From Allodiplogaster sudhausi (taxonomy: Eukaryota; Nematoda; Chromadorea; Rhabditida; Diplogasteridae): a stretch of DNA of 64,000 nt. Shown here piece after piece: positions 1-10,994 of the stretch. Location of the stretch: positions 1,702,501-1,766,500 of the forward strand of contig CALZFC010000017.1 in NCBI GenBank assembly GCA_945643635.1, read 5' to 3'. A model generated the notes under the pieces. That model worked only from the letters and a program-made list of their open reading frames with translations, was not told where the DNA came from and made no database searches. The position numbers and the translations under genes are program-made. How positions within the stretch are numbered: position 1 is the stretch's first letter; each line of letters starts with the position of its first letter.

Positions 1-183
1 CTCTTTCACTCGTTCTCTTGCTCTCTCTCCCCTCTCTTTATCCTCACTCCTCTTTCTCTTCTATCTCTCTCACTATTCTATCTCTCTCCCCTCTCTCTAT
101 CCTTTCTCCTCTCTCCTTCTCTCTCTCACCTCTCTCTATCCTTTCTTCTCTCTCCTCTATCTCGCCTCTCCCTATCCTTTCTC

Positions 184-214
<31 letters not shown>

Positions 215-240
215 TCTGTTGTCTTATTCCCTCTCATCCT
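1..240. repeat. CT-rich low-complexity tract
   Basis: Almost pure C and T on the plus strand, with runs of CTCTCT broken by CCTTT and CTATC words. It ends in a clean acceptor-like CCAG at 249-252, so it is probably the 3' part of an intron of the molybdopterin synthase gene that starts left of the window. Long open frames across it are low-complexity artefacts. Confidence 0.8.
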
Positions 241-252
241 CCCTCTGGCCAG

Positions 253-1094
253 TGGTTGATTTCCCCCGAAGCTCTCCGCCAATTCTTCCGTCCAGGCGGC
301 TTCTCCTTCCTGTGGCGCGACATCTCTATTCGTCGGCACCACGCGAGACACGTTCAATGGCCGCGCCGTCATCCGACTCGAGTACGAGAGCTACGATGAA
401 ATGGCATACATGGTGAGTGAGAGAAGCTTTTTTATTGTTTAGTTTTATTTTTTTTATTTTTTTAATATATAATAATATTTATTTATAATTTGGGATGGAA
501 TACATGGTGAAGGAATTTCTTTTGCTTGTTGATGTTTTCTTATATTTAATTTTTCTACCTTTTTGTCGAGGAGTGGGATGAATCTTTTTCTTGGTTATTA
601 TATATTTTTAATCGCAGAGCGAGGGATTCTTTTGCTCCCTCATTTTGTCGGTTTATTTATTTAATGTTTGCTTTTTCTTCATATTTATCGAGATGTTTTG
701 CATGGTTAGGAAATATTTACATGATTATTTTTAAAGTTATTTTACCTTCAGGGAGATGTGTCGCAGCAAGAAGAAAATCATTCAAATATTTTTTTTCTTT
801 TCCGGTAAATATTATTTGATCAGATCGCGCTAAAAAAATGAAATCGAAAATTTCTTGTTGCGAATAATGCATGTATAAAGAAAAAGATTTTAGCACTTTT
901 TTCTATGAACGTGACCTTATAATAATAATAATAATAAAAAAGAATCTGATGATATCAGGAAATGCGTAGCCTCTGCGGTCGGCTGCGACAATGCTTTCCG
1001 ACTGTGGAAAGATGCGTCATCTTTCATCGGATAGGAGAGGTTAGAGAAGAGAGAGAGAGAGAGAGGAAGATAGAGAGAGAGAGAGAAAGGAAGG

Positions 1095-1131
<37 letters not shown>

Positions 1132-2066
1132 AGGGAAGATAGAGAGAGAGAGAGAAAGGAAGGTAGAGAGAGATACAGAAAGAGGAGAGATAGAGGAGAG
1201 AGAGAATCAGAGGAAGGCCAGGCAATAAGAAAACTAAACTTATCTCAGTTAGTTTGAATTGAAGCCCTACTTTTATCTCTTCTCTATATGCAAAAAGAGG
1301 GATAAATGTTGGATATTTGAATAAAATTCATTTGTTTCTTTCCTTTTCATTTGTTTTTATTTATTTATTAAGATATTTTGTTATTATTTTTTATTTACAC
1401 CTTGACTCTCTCCCTCTCTTCATTCTCTTTCTCTCGCTATCTCTCTCTCTCTCTCTTGTTATTCTCACTCGTTCTCTTTCCTCTCTCTTTTTCTCTCTCT
1501 CTATCTCTCTCTTTACAGGTTACAGTCGGCGAGATATCCGTGATCATCGCATGCTCCTCACCACACAGAGCGGATGCTATAAGAGCAACAGAATGGGCGA
1601 TTGATGAACTGAAGAGAACTGTGCCGATTTGGAAAAAGGTGAGAGTTTGAGAGAGAGAGAGAGATAGAGAGAGAGAGAGAAAGATATAGTGAAAGAGAGG
1701 AAGGAAGGAGAGAGAGAAAATCTCCAAATGAATCATCTATCTTAATTATTATCATTATTGCTTTTCGTTTAATCTGTTGGGAAGACCAATTGCTGTTTTT
1801 CTTCTTTCTGTCTCTCTCTCTGTCTCTCTCTCTCTCTCTCTCCAGGAAGCCTACGCTGATGGGAGTGCGTCGTGGAAAGAGAATGCAGAGTGGCATCTCC
1901 GCCGCAACTCTGAGGAGCACCCACCGGGCAACAACAACATGGGAACAGTCCACGCAGCGGAAGCAGGAGGAGGGGGAGGACTAGCGATCAGCCAGAATGA
2001 GCAGCTTCCACTCACACCAGGTAAAGGGAGCGAGGAGAGAGAGAAGAGAGGAGAAGGAGAGAGAGA

Positions 2067-2103
<37 letters not shown>

Positions 2104-3394
2104 TAGAGGGAAAGGAGATAGAGGAAAAGAGAGAGAGAGAGAGAGAGAGAGAAAGAAAGATAGAGGGAAAGAGAGAGAGAGAGGTGATGAGGGATAGAAA
2201 GAGAGAGAGAGAGAGAGAGAGATAGGGAAAGTGAGAGAGAGAGAGATAGGGAAAGAGAGAGAGTGCTCTTATAAAAACGGAAGAGATTGGGAATTAATTC
2301 ACTTTATTCGACAAATGGGCAAATCAACGGAAAACTATTGCTGGGATACTTTATGTAATGAGTGGTGCATGTAAACCTCCTGTTTATTTTGCTTTTTTTT
2401 TTACAAAATTGTTTCAAACTTTTTATTCTTAGTTTTATAAATAAATAAATAAAATATCTTTCGCTTCCTGATCCCTTTCACCTACACGTTTTCTCACTAC
2501 TTTTCCTCTCGTGTGGTTTTTTTCTTTCCTCTCTCTTTTTTAAAACACTGCTTTCTTCTTGTGCCCATCTGTCCACATAGCGCTTATTATTTTCAGGTTT
2601 GTTTTTGAGCTAAAAAAAAGTATGTGTTAACAAGTTTGCGCACCTCCTAAACCTCGTGTGGGTTTTGCTTAAAAAAAAGTAGCCTGGCCATTGTATGCCA
2701 TACCGCTGCCTAAATACCGTTGAACTCATGTCCAGCACACACAACACTTTCCTACCGTAGTCCACAGTCCTGACTTGCAGGTCCTGACACGCAAGAAGAA
2801 AAGGCATTTGCGGCGGCCAGCAACGTGCGAGACGCGAACCGCAAGGTGAGGAAGGGAAAAAAAGTTATATCGACATTCCAAGGGCTGACCGATCAAAAGT
2901 TTCATTTTTTGAAGAAAAAAAATATTGCCAAATCCTTGTGAAAAATCTGTTAAATTAAAGAGTTATGTTTAAATATTTTTTTCTTCTGAAAAGTGGTCAG
3001 CCCTTTAAAATGTTGAACCAACTCCCAATTCCTCAAACCGCTGTTTGACACTTACACTCCTCCTGTGTAGAGCACTGCCAACCACCATTGTGTTTTACAT
3101 ATTTCGTGCACTAACTGATTTATCCCTTTGTTTCCAATTCCAAAATAAATTATTGAAGAGGATATTTATTTGAATCGAAGGTTGTAGCGGAGAAACGGTT
3201 ATTATTATTATTATTATTATTATTGTTATTATGATTATTATTATCAATATCATTATTATTATTTATTATTATTGATGTTAAGTAAACTGTAACGATTAGT
3301 AGCAAAAAAGGAACAATAAGTAATCTATCTTATCTTGTCTAGATCTTCTGGCTGAGGCATCTCCTCCGCCAGATGCAATCCTAGCATCATCTTC
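253..3394 (+). CDS. MOCS2: Molybdopterin synthase catalytic (large) subunit, MOCS2B/MoaE-like, 5' end incomplete
   Basis: Transfers sulfur to precursor Z to make molybdopterin, acting with the small MOCS2A subunit in the cytosol. Exons: about 272-412, 959-1039, 1519-1638, 1846-2020, 2781-2845 and probably 3353-3394; phases agree at every internal junction. Family blocks in order: [74 protein letters not shown], then [10 protein letters not shown]. This is the MoaE fold with the conserved HRIG, the SxxHR loop and the PIWKK lysines intact. An Ala/Gly/Gln-rich tail follows that human MOCS2B lacks. The 5' exon is awkward: [11 protein letters not shown], resembling the family's N-terminal strand, is in a different frame (from 253) from CGATSLFVG, and the latter frame has a stop at 257-259. 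Confidence 0.88.
1045..1205. repeat. GA tract just after the exon-2 donor of MOCS2
   Basis: About 160 bases of GAGA with AGGAAGGTA interruptions start six bases after the donor at 1040. The same intron ends in a CT tract (1438-1510) directly before the acceptor at 1518. The two are complementary. The 3' intron beyond exon 3 has the same arrangement (GA at 1649-1682, CT at 1808-1842). Confidence 0.85.
1436..1516. repeat. CT tract before the exon-3 acceptor of MOCS2
   Basis: A CTCTCT run with a few TTGTTATTC and GTT breaks, ending in TTTACAG at 1518. It acts as an over-long polypyrimidine tract and is the complement of the GA tract at the other end of the intron. Confidence 0.85.
2028..2265. 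repeat. GA microsatellite in MOCS2 intron 4
   Basis: About 240 bases of GAGA with GGGAAA and GATAG interruptions follow the donor of exon 4 at 2021. The remaining intron to 2780 is AT-rich and shows no coding signal. Confidence 0.85.
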
Positions 3395-5511
3395 ATCTTC
3401 TCACACAGCAGCATCACGCGCTGCCTTGGAGCGTGACGCGTTGCGTGCGCGTCGCGGTCTCTATGGCGAAGCGCGCATTCGTGCAGGCGCCTTTTTCCAT
3501 TAATAAAAAAAGTTGTCATCAGGGTTTCGTTTTGTGTCCTTGGATAGTTTTTGCCTTTCACGACTCGCTCCTTGTTCACTCGTGTATTTCATTCATTGGA
3601 TTTAGATATCATTTTTTTTTCTCGTCTTGTGAATTTATTTTGCTTTTAGAACGGATTAGTTATACATTTTAGATAATAACTTGAAAAGAAAAAAGGTTAA
3701 TTGTTGTTGCAGTTCCAAGTTCAACGTTTCGTTATACTAGTTGAAAATGTTTCGTTGTTAGTCTGAACGTTTAATTGTTCGATTCTTTTTTCTATAGACC
3801 CACCTCACAGATAGCTGTGATAACAGAGTTTAGCCGTGATCGAGTGCTACCGATGAGTTGTCTCCGTGCTAGTGAAATTTGAGACGTTGAATTATCGGTC
3901 GGTGTTCACGATACAACTTGAATCCCAGTTTTGACACCCAATCTAGTTCCACTTTTCAGACTATGAATCCCAGAGACATTCTTGTACGCTTCCATTTTGC
4001 TTCCAACTCGTTGCGAGACCCTAATTTTGACTGTTCTATATACATTTATGCTGTGAGAAGGTGAAACTACAACCAATTTGGCTATTTTTCGAACCATTTA
4101 TAAAAAAAAACTATTCTAGATTTTATTTTATTCTGCGTTGTATTCTTCAAGCATTTCGCACTGTTCTTCACAGCGCTTCCTTTCTATCTTTCTCGCTCCG
4201 GTCGCTCAATTGCTCTCACAATCTGGTTTTCTCTGTGTTAGCCCTCTCGTCCTGCCCCTCGTGGTCAAACTGTGTGCTGTTTTCACAAAATACTCGAGTA
4301 CATCTCTAGAACTTGCGAGTAGTAATCTCCCACATATTCGGCTAACCTAGGATTTTAATGAATTATGTAGAATGACGGATATTTCTTTCGTTGTTAGCTA
4401 AAGTTATAGTTGCGTTCTTTTTAGAAGCAATGAAGAATGCTTACACATTTCATGTTGTTGTGTCTGGCCGATAAATTTGAGCTGAATTCATGGAATTTTG
4501 CAGTTTAAGAGGTGAGGATCTAGGACGGGAGAAAGTTGTGGAAACGACGACGGGTAGGTAAGAGGGAGTGAGAGGGACAGAGTTTTCAGAGAGAGAGAGA
4601 ACTTTCGGGTCGATGAAAGTCATGTGCGGCTAGAAGACGCGACCACCTTGGGCCACTGAACGACAGAAGAATGAAACTAAACTATCATATATTTGAATAG
4701 TGGTAAAGTTTGAAGGAGGATGTAACTATTCAATTCTTATGTCCTTTTCTTTATCTCAAGAGAGAGGATGAGTACGAAAATAGCGACTTCAATACGGTCA
4801 TCGTGGTTGCCTTCACAACTGAACTCACTCACTCAGAACTGTTCGATGTACGCGAATTCGCTGGCATATCCATCACAGATTTGCCATGCCACCTTTCTAC
4901 ATTGTAACTTGCACTATAATGGTCTGTCTTGTATGAAAGAGCTGCAAAAAGTGCGAAAATTTTACTAGATAAAGAGATAGCGAGAGAAAGAGAGAGAGAG
5001 AGAAAATGATAATCCTTTGGAGTTAAAGAGTGCCAAGGGTGTGCTTGATCGGCTTGCAAACGCCCACGCCGAGTTCGCGCTGGCTGCCTCTACTTTTGAT
5101 GGGATCTCATGTGGCTTGGCAGATTGATTGGAAACACTCACACGGTGTGCTGGTGAATTATTTCACTATGCTGTGCACCCTTTTTTTAAACAATGCATGA
5201 TTCTGCATTTACATCATATTTGTATGTACATACATACATACATATGTAGACATTTCTTGGAATTTCCAATTGTTGCTTGAAAGCGCACAAATTAAGAGAT
5301 AATCTTGATTTTAGAGCAAATTTAAGTTCTGCAAATTGTTCACACAGACAGAAAGGATCTCTCTCGTTTTTCGTACACGAAGAATGCGACCGCTTCTTCC
5401 CACTATTCTGCTGCTTCACATTTTCAACTCGCCTCCACGAGTCAATGCACAAGGTTCGTCATTATTATACATACAAATACGTAAAAAAAATGTATATTTT
5501 TAAGAGAGCCC
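3395..5511. other. Intergenic region with two weak coding-like segments
   Basis: Mostly AT-rich. It holds an (ATGT/ACAT) palindromic microsatellite near 5225-5250. Two GC-richer stretches look exon-like. One runs from after an acceptor-like CTCAAG near 4760 to about 4906 and reads VIVVAFTTELTHSELFDVRE. The other, 5029-5127, reads SAKGVLDRLANAHAEFALAA up to a stop. I recognise neither family and cannot join them to a gene. The 5' exons of the lipase may also lie here, displaced by the foldback element that follows. Confidence 0.4.
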
Positions 5512-7795
5512 CTCTGTAAGGATCAAGCAGCCTTCCATTGGGGCCTGCCCCGGAGGAAAGTATCGGATTTTGATAACCAAATTTTAATGGGGGGTACCCA
5601 TACGTACAATAAAGAAAATTTGGTGGTCAATTTTGTTATAAAATTTTTTTCATTGACTGGGCATGCAATAGTATGTAAAATGTTTACGACCATATAACTT
5701 TCTGTAAACTTAATATTTTTCAATTTTATTTTTTTATTTGTTGTATATTCAGAAAGCGCACAAAAAAGTAATTGATGACCTTCTGAAAAAGTTTAATTAT
5801 TAACAAGTTTTATGCATTTTTAATTTTCAAAAATCGGTTTTTTGAGCACATCGTCTATTTTACGGTCCGGTTCTAGGCTGGAGAATAGCTGAGATGAAAG
5901 AGGAGAAAAAATGACACAAGATGTGGATTTATGAAGAAAATCGAAGGATATATATGTTTTCGAATTTTGACCTGAACCTGGTGCACTTGCACTTTCGCTG
6001 AGTGAGATAAACTAGTGTAACTTTTTTTAATGTCTTGCTTTTTAAACAATTTTTATCTCATCGAATTGGCCATTAAATTCTCTCCTATAAAAGTATAGAA
6101 CCAATCTGCCTAATGTTACCTTGAGCTTATAAATAAAATTTTCTCTTTTTTGAACAAAAATTAAATGGGTAATAACAACTGAGAACCAAATTTATGGGCC
6201 TTTGAGATATCCGGCTGAACCAATCAAACATATTATTAGATAGAGCGAAGAATTCTGTATACCATACCCTTGTTTCATGAGATTTCAAGGATATATATTT
6301 ACTTTTTACGAACAATTTCGGAAAATTTCCAGCATCGATCCAGCCGATAGATCAAGTCGAAAAATGAAAGGTGCTTGTTTATGTCACAAATAATGTTATA
6401 TGGTGTTTTTTGATGAGCGAAAAGAATAATTTCATCGAAAACCGATTTTTGAAAAAGAAAAATTCCAAAAAGTGGTTAAAAAATAAAACTTTTCAGAAAA
6501 ATAAGCATGGATTTTTTTGTTTTAAGTTCTCCCCGAAGCTTTGTATGTTTCTCTCTCTCTCTTTATCTTCAGAAACATATGCAATCAATACCATATTGCG
6601 CGCGTCCAAGCGATAAGTAGAAGTTGTAGCCAGACAACTCCTGAAAGATGTCTTTGAAAGCTCTATGCATGTGTTTAGAAGATATCATATTTGCTATTCA
6701 GTCCTCTACAAAAAGGCCTCTGTCATCCATCTGCCGTTACGGTGGAACTCAGAAAATGCAATTTAGCCCGGGGCTTGACTGAAATGATATGGGATTGGCA
6801 ACACATAAAGAAATTAAAATAAGTGAAAAAAAATTTTTTCGAAAAAAAAAATCAAACGAATAAAGAGTAAATGAAACGGTTTTCGATGAAATTATTCTTT
6901 TCGCTCATAAAAAACACCATATAACATGATTTGTGACATAAACATGCACTTTTCATTTTTCGACTTGATCTATCGGCTGGATCGATGCTGGAAATTTTCC
7001 GAAATTGTTCGTAAAAAGTAAATATATATCCTTGAAATCTCATGAAACAAGGGTATGGTATACAGAATTCTTCGCTCTATCTAATAATATGTTTGATTGG
7101 TTCAGCCGGATATCTCAAAGGCCCATAAATTTGGTTCTCAGTTGTTATTACCCATTTAATTTTTGTTCAAAAAAGAGAAAATTTTATTTATAAGCTCAAG
7201 GTAACATTAGGCAGATTGGTTCCATACTTTTCTAGGAGAGAATTTAATGGCCAATTCGATGAGATAAAAATTGTTTAAAAAGCAAGACATTAAAAAAAGT
7301 TACACTAGTTTATCTCACTCAGCGAAAGTGCAAGTGCACCAGGTTCAGGTCAAAATTCGAAAACATATATATCCTTCGATTTTCTTCATAAATCCATATC
7401 TTGTGTCATTTTTTCTCCTCTTTCATCTCAGCTATTCTCCAGCCTGGAACCGGACCGTAAAATAGACGATGTGCTCAAAAAACCGATTTTTGAAAATTAA
7501 AAATGCATAAAACTTGTTAATAATGAAACTTTTTCAGAAAGTCATCAATTACTTTTTTGTGCGCTTTCTGAATATACAACGAATAAAAAAAGAAAATTGA
7601 AAAATATTAAGTTTACAGAAAGTTATATGGTCGTAAACATTTTACATACTATTGCATGCCCAGTCAATGAAAAAATTTTTATAACAAAATTGACCACCAA
7701 ATTTTCTTTATAGTACGTATGGGTACCCCATTAAAATTTGGTTATCAAAATCCGAAACTTTCCCCCGGGGCAGGGCCACCTTGGCCCTAACAGAG
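5512..7795. mobile_element. Large foldback (inverted-repeat) element
   Basis: Two arms of about 0.93 kb (5512-6444 and 6877-7795) are nearly perfect reverse complements. A translated stretch of 62 residues at 6127-6315 on the minus strand recurs identically at 7005-7193 on the plus strand. They are separated by a loop of about 430 bases. The outer ends share CTCTGT...AGG but I could not settle a target-site duplication. No transposase is visible, so it is a non-autonomous foldback element or a recent palindromic duplication. The right end lies about 70 bases before the first recognisable lipase exon. Confidence 0.85.
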
Positions 7796-7864
7796 AGTTT
7801 CTTTTCACAATTATAATTAATCCTTTCTTCTCTCCTTTAATCCTACTCCAACGCGACTGCTGCC

Positions 7865-8004
7865 ATGTCCTTCCTCATGAACTACTACACTTGTGGGCCA
7901 TCGCCAGCTGCGTGCGTCGTGAAACACTTTCCGCAATATGTTTACGATTCCAGGTTTGATGTCGGTAACTCTTTCTCTCTTTCTCTTTCGGCCTCTCTCT
8001 GTCC

Positions 8005-8054
<50 letters not shown>

Positions 8055-8926
8055 AGCTCGCTCCCTCTCCCTCTCTAAATCTCTTTCCGTCTTTATCTCT
8101 GTTTCTTTGCGACTTCTCCTCAAATCTTTCTACTTATCGAACGCCTCAAAATGCTTATTTTCGTACTCCTTTTCTCTATCTTTCTGAAAAGAGCCTTGAA
8201 ATCTGTGTCAGAGTGGAAGTGGACACGGGCGGTCTGATGACGTCGGCCGCGGCCGTCATCTCCGTCTCGATCCCTGAGCGCACCGTCCTCGTCTCATTCC
8301 GCGGCCCCTCCGATACGGTCGCCTTCGTGCTCAACTCCATGACTTTGGGCTTGGTTCGGCATCATTTTTTGGTCCCGAGATAATCTTATTTAAGATTACG
8401 CTAGTCTGAATTAAAAATTCAAAGAAATATATCGATACAAATTCAATATGTTTTTCAATTTGTTCAACATTCTGTCGCTGGTAGCCAGACATGAAATGCG
8501 TTTAAAAAAAAGTTTAAAAAAAAAAAGTTCGAAAATGTGAATGATTTTTCTCACACTAAAGAAAACAAAGGAACAGGCCTTCGAATTACTAATGAAAAGC
8601 TTATGGTCATGGCTGACGTTTGCAAATAAGCACGCTCAACATGAAATACTTTTTGCCATTAAATTTGCCAGTGTGTTATTAAATGTTTGTAAATAAAACT
8701 AAATTATGAAATATTATGCAAAATTGAGGGCTTCATGGAACTGACCGGCTGGGAGGACGCTACTCTGCCAAAGGAATACGTCGATAATTTCAACGCGCTC
8801 TGGATGGCAGGCTTTGGGGCGAACATCAATCGTATATGGAGCGAGTACTGCGATTTCAAGCTTATGGCACGATTCTCTCTCTTTACCATTTTCAATCATT
8901 GTTAGCCGCTCTCTCTCCCTCCCTCC

Positions 8927-8959
<33 letters not shown>

Positions 8960-10126
8960 CCTCCCTCCCTCCCTCCCTCTCACTCTCTTTCTCTCTCTCT
9001 CTCTCATCTTTCTCTCTTTGGCTCTTTCTTTCACCCACACCCTCTGTTCTCACCATCTCTATCACGCTGCCTCTCTCCTCTCCCTCTCTCTCCTCGAATC
9101 GCTCTCGTTCACTGCAGATCAGTGGCTACTCGATCGGCTCCTGCCTCGCACAGATGTTCGCCGTTCGCATGTCTCGCAGAGGAATGTGGCCACCAGAGAT
9201 GATCGAAATGTACTTGGCTGGCTCGCCGCGATGCGGCCTCCAGGTCTCCTCTCACTTTGTCATTTTTTTCTCTTTTTTTTTTAAGAGAAAAAAAAAGATC
9301 TCTATTTTCTCTCATGTATCGCAATCCAACTCTCTCTTTCTCTCTCTCTCACTCTTTCTCTCTCTCTCTCTTAATCAATCTTATACAACTCTCTATCGCA
9401 CTCTAACCGCTTTTTAAACTCCAACTCACCCGTCCCTCAATTTCGCAAAGCATGAGCCAAATTATTCTATATATGTACATATATAAGGACTTCGCCGTCA
9501 TCGTTGACTCCGCTGCTCCTTTTGCGTGGCGCATCAACTGGAAGTCCGACCACGTGCCGAACATGCCGACGACGATGTGCTCGAAGGAGCCGCCCGCGCC
9601 GACAGCAGAGGACGCCAAGGCCTGCCACTGGCACTGCTGTGTTAGTCGAGTGCTGCCTACGTGACTTTCAGACTTTTTTTAAAATCTCTTTAGATGGATG
9701 ACGTCATAATCTTTAATTTTTTTTTTACTTTTATATTGTCGCGGTGTAGCAGTACAATCAATAAATGAAACACCGCCGCTTGATTACGCGGTCATGCTCC
9801 ATTTATTCTTACATAACAACAACAAACAAAGAAAATAATTCAGAAAGTTGCCAAGTACAACTTTCCTCTAATTGGGTCGCCTTCAATTGATACGTGCCTA
9901 TTTGCAGAGGACTCGAAATGCTCAGGTTAGGAAGTGAATTACAAGTGCGCGTATATGTGTGTTTAAAAAGTAATACTTTTATTTATATGTGAATGGACAT
10001 AAGCAATTCATGCTCAGAAATGACTTTATAGAATAAACAAGATTGTTTTCAGGTGGCCTTCTCATGACCGATCATCAGTACTACTTTGATGTTGACGTCG
10101 TCGATGCAATGACATTGACATGCTAA
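7865..10126 (+). CDS. Class 3 lipase (Lipase_3 alpha/beta hydrolase), nematode secreted type; 5' end uncertain
   Basis: Probably hydrolyses acylglycerols outside the cell or in the gut lumen. Exons: 7865-7953, 8212-8353, 8729-8866, 9118-9243, 9488-9644, 9908-9925, 10053-10126. Blocks: CGPSPAACVVKHFPQ (N-terminal cysteines), VLVSFRGPSDT, nucleophile elbow ISGYSIGSCLAQ (Ser in GYSIG, instead of the usual GHSLG), LAGSPRCG, the aspartate region SDHVPNMP, and DHQYYFDVDVVD with the probable catalytic His near the C-terminus. The reading frame upstream of 7865 closes without an acceptor, so the signal-peptide exon is missing or lies beyond the foldback element at 5512-7795. The exon 3 to 4 join needs a GC donor at 8867. 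The exon 5 donor (9645) is weak. The last exon is duplicated at 15087-15160. Confidence 0.75.
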
Positions 10127-10994
10127 TTAACAGTTAATAAAAAAATTAGCCTTAAAATAAAATCAGTGATGTATACTAAAGTTGTAGACTATCTAAAAAA
10201 AATCTAGTCAGCCTGGTGACAAAAAGATGTTAAAACGTTGAGTGAACTTGAGCTCACATAATAAGAGGAAAAAATAACTTTAGCAGGAAAACATGCACCC
10301 AATCACCTTATCTAATAGGCACACTAACAAATATGTTACATATCTTTAGTAAAACAAATTGAAGCATCGGAACATCTTTTCGTTCTGCTCTCGCGCTCGC
10401 TTGCTCTATACCGCTACTATGAAGATTTCAGCATAAAGTGTTTTATTCACGATCTCACATAGAACGCTGACATTCTATGTATTCCATATATATATCGTTC
10501 GTAATTACCTATTATATACATATATACATAGATACATACGTAGATGCATTTTCAAGAACGACTGAAAATATAATAACAAGGCATCGTAAGTTTGAAAGCT
10601 TCCAAAGAAGGGGAGAGCTACAAGGTAGGGCTCAGGTTACTGTTGGAAAGAGCGAACGTCAATATATGGACGGGGTGGGAAAAGAAAGGGACATAAGACA
10701 AAGCGCATGTAGGCAACATTCATTCCCACCACCGACGAAACAGCTGCGTTTTCATGTGTCTTTTTGGATCTCCTAGACATCATTTGTACTCCATGTTGGC
10801 TCTTTGCGAACTTTTCCATGAATTTAGCTAACAAACGTCTTAAAAACATCCTAAGGAAACGGTTCCTCACAATCAGCCCTTCAAAACAAAACTACTTAAG
10901 TTGTTATGGTGTATTTAAACTACTTTTAAGTGAACGTAGAAAGTTACGCTTCACGCATCATCCGTATCTGTGTGAAACCCTAGGCTGACATCGC
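10127..10994. other. Intergenic, part of a segment duplicated downstream
   Basis: No coding signal. Blocks recur further right. The lipase 3' flank (10036-10260) recurs at about 15055-15290. The stretch GGGCTCAGGTTAC with following GAAAGAGCGAACG (about 10628) recurs near 13868 and 15704. These are remnants of the tandem duplication that also copied the receptor-like genes. Confidence 0.7.

Noticed and set aside
18..416. Long open frames through CT/GA tracts (also near 917-1225, 1777-2197, 7875-8123, 8714-9417, 61034-61521)
   Set aside because: Dipeptide-repeat products (Leu-Ser or Arg-Glu runs) arise automatically from CT or GA microsatellites; no other coding evidence.
3353..3510. Long Ser/Ala-rich frame ([20 protein letters not shown] and onward) as the C-terminus of MOCS2B
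   Set aside because: Its phase does not match the preceding exon; the in-phase reading stops after 13 residues at 3394.
5220..5250. ACATACATATGTATGT-type palindromic microsatellites, repeated all over the window
   Set aside because: Common simple repeats in this genome with no consistent position relative to genes.
6127..7193. Identical 62-residue open frames on opposite strands as a conserved small protein
   Set aside because: Identity follows from the inverted-repeat arms; composition is that of AT-rich noncoding DNA.
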